Shown in pieces: positions 32,381-32,963 of a stretch of 32,963 bases of DNA. Both the position numbers and the translations under genes were made by a program. Under the pieces are notes generated by a model that did no database searches, had not been told where the DNA came from, and worked only from the letters and a program-made list of their open reading frames with translations. Origin of the DNA: Pelagibacteraceae bacterium AG-390-L03 (GTDB taxonomy: Bacteria > Pseudomonadota > Alphaproteobacteria > Pelagibacterales > Pelagibacteraceae); assembly GCA_003279685.1 (NCBI GenBank), contig QCHA01000008.1:1-32963 (forward strand), given 5' to 3'. Each line of letters opens with the position of its first letter. The stretch's first letter is position 1.

Positions 32381-32963
32381 TTGCTAAATCTTTTTTTATA
32401 AATTTTTTTTAAAGCTGGGAAAAATAAACTCATAATAATTAGTAAAACTAAAACAAAAGATATTGGTCTAGCAAAATAATTTGCCACAACACTACCTTGA
32501 GCACTTCCTATGATATACGCTTGAACAAAACCCTGCTCTGCAATTTGACCTAACACCAAACCTAATACAATTGGCGAGGCTCTAAAACCTGATCTGTTTA
32601 AAACCCATCCGATTAAACCAAAGAAAAACATAAAATAAACATTTAAAATGTTATTTTGAATAGAATAACTGCCAATAATTGTTAGAAAAATAATTATTGG
32701 AATTAAAACTTGTTTTGGAACTTTTAATAAAGACTTATAAGCATATCGACCCATCAATAAACCTAATGGCAACATCATTATAGTTGCTAAAAGCAATCCA
32801 AAAATAAACGTATAAACAATTGAAGATTGTTGAGTGAAAAGAGTATCACCAGTTCTAATTCCCTGAACTAATAATGCTCCTAAAATTACTGCATCAGGAG
32901 GAGTTCCTGGTATTCCAAGACATAAAGTTGGAACAAAACCACCTCCAACTGTTGCATTGTTTG
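32377..32963 (-). CDS. tctA: Tripartite tricarboxylate transporter large subunit TctA (5' end outside window)
   Basis: The last 195 codons of TctA. The frame continues without a stop to the window edge, beyond the internal ATG at 32796. The visible part starts inside NNATVGGGFVPTLCLGIPG, the conserved TctA glycine-proline loop (GIPGTPPDA), and goes on through GALLVQGIRTGD, then several helices. Full-length TctA is about 500 residues, so roughly 300 are missing. It is the transport subunit of a carboxylate importer that depends on a TctC-type binding protein. Confidence 0.92.
   Translation of the reverse strand, partial: NNATVGGGFVPTLCLGIPGTPPDAVILGALLVQGIRTGDTLFTQQSSIVYTFIFGLLLATIMMLPLGLLMGRYAYKSLLKVPKQVLIPIIIFLTIIGSYSIQNNILNVYFMFFFGLIGWVLNRSGFRASPIVLGLVLGQIAEQGFVQAYIIGSAQGSVVANYFARPISFVLVLLIIMSLFFPALKKIYKKRFSK

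Noticed and set aside
32377..32796. Stand-alone 139-residue membrane protein
   Set aside because: The frame continues upstream of the internal ATG to the window edge with conserved TctA sequence, so this is the C-terminal part of TctA.
1..32963. CRISPR arrays, tRNA or rRNA genes, insertion sequences, prophage or defence island
   Set aside because: No direct-repeat array, tRNA cloverleaf, transposase, integrase, capsid or restriction gene was seen on either strand; spacers are all under about 170 bases.

Overview
The window looks like a piece of a SAR11-type (Pelagibacterales) alphaproteobacterial chromosome. The evidence is the very AT-rich sequence, one-base and four-base gene overlaps, very short spacers, the absence of insertion sequences or repeats, and gene content that fits a marine oligotroph: SUF iron-sulfur assembly, GSI-beta glutamine synthetase, TRAP, TTT and sugar ABC uptake systems, and a homocysteine methyltransferase with SAM-II/SAM-V-like leader RNAs. 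The genus assignment is inference from these features; no rRNA or tRNA gene is present. No spacer exceeds about 170 bases.

Layout. 1-821: end of anmK and a convergent alpha/beta hydrolase. 905-7130: one plus-strand SUF operon, iscR-sufBCDSUTA, behind a promoter whose -35 is covered by a near-perfect E. coli type-1 IscR box. 7197-8781: a 56-residue unknown protein and glnA (minus). 8922-10288: YbaK-type deacylase and an EamA transporter. 10281-11349: a Zn-type homocysteine methyltransferase (minus) with a promoter, a SAM-II-like aptamer and a SAM-V-like aptamer in tandem. 11350-12725: a 2OG-Fe(II) oxygenase and a TauE/TSUP permease. 12742-17238: molybdenum cofactor genes moaB (plus) and moaA-moaC-moaD-moaE (minus) running into msrP-msrQ and a DUF1244 gene. 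17283-23416: a sugar/inositol-type ABC transporter, iolG-like and second Gfo/Idh dehydrogenases, and a divergent iolE-like dehydratase. 23417-28040: a pilin-like small secreted protein, a 2-hydroxyacid dehydrogenase and a complete TRAP transporter. 28082-32963: Sel1-repeat protein, di-heme peroxidase, a third Gfo/Idh enzyme, a sulfolactate-dehydrogenase-like enzyme, and TctB/TctA cut by the window end.

How the genes work together. The SUF operon supplies Fe-S clusters, including the two in MoaA. MoaA, MoaC, MoaD/E and MoaB make molybdopterin, and the only molybdoenzyme here, MsrP, sits in the same operon with its haem partner MsrQ, so the block reads as a self-contained periplasmic methionine-sulfoxide repair unit (MoeA is not in the window). 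The ABC transporter, IolG-like and IolE-like genes suggest uptake and first steps of myo-inositol-like polyol oxidation, but iolB, iolC and iolD are not here. TctA/TctB plus an SlcC-like dehydrogenase suggest, more tentatively, uptake and oxidation of a C3 sulfonate or other hydroxyacid.

I found no defence island, CRISPR, phage or large novel system. The most informative signals are regulatory: the tandem SAM-responsive leader, the IscR operator, the binding-protein promoter with a GC-rich discriminator and palindrome, and a di-heme peroxidase gene with no usable AUG/GUG/UUG start.
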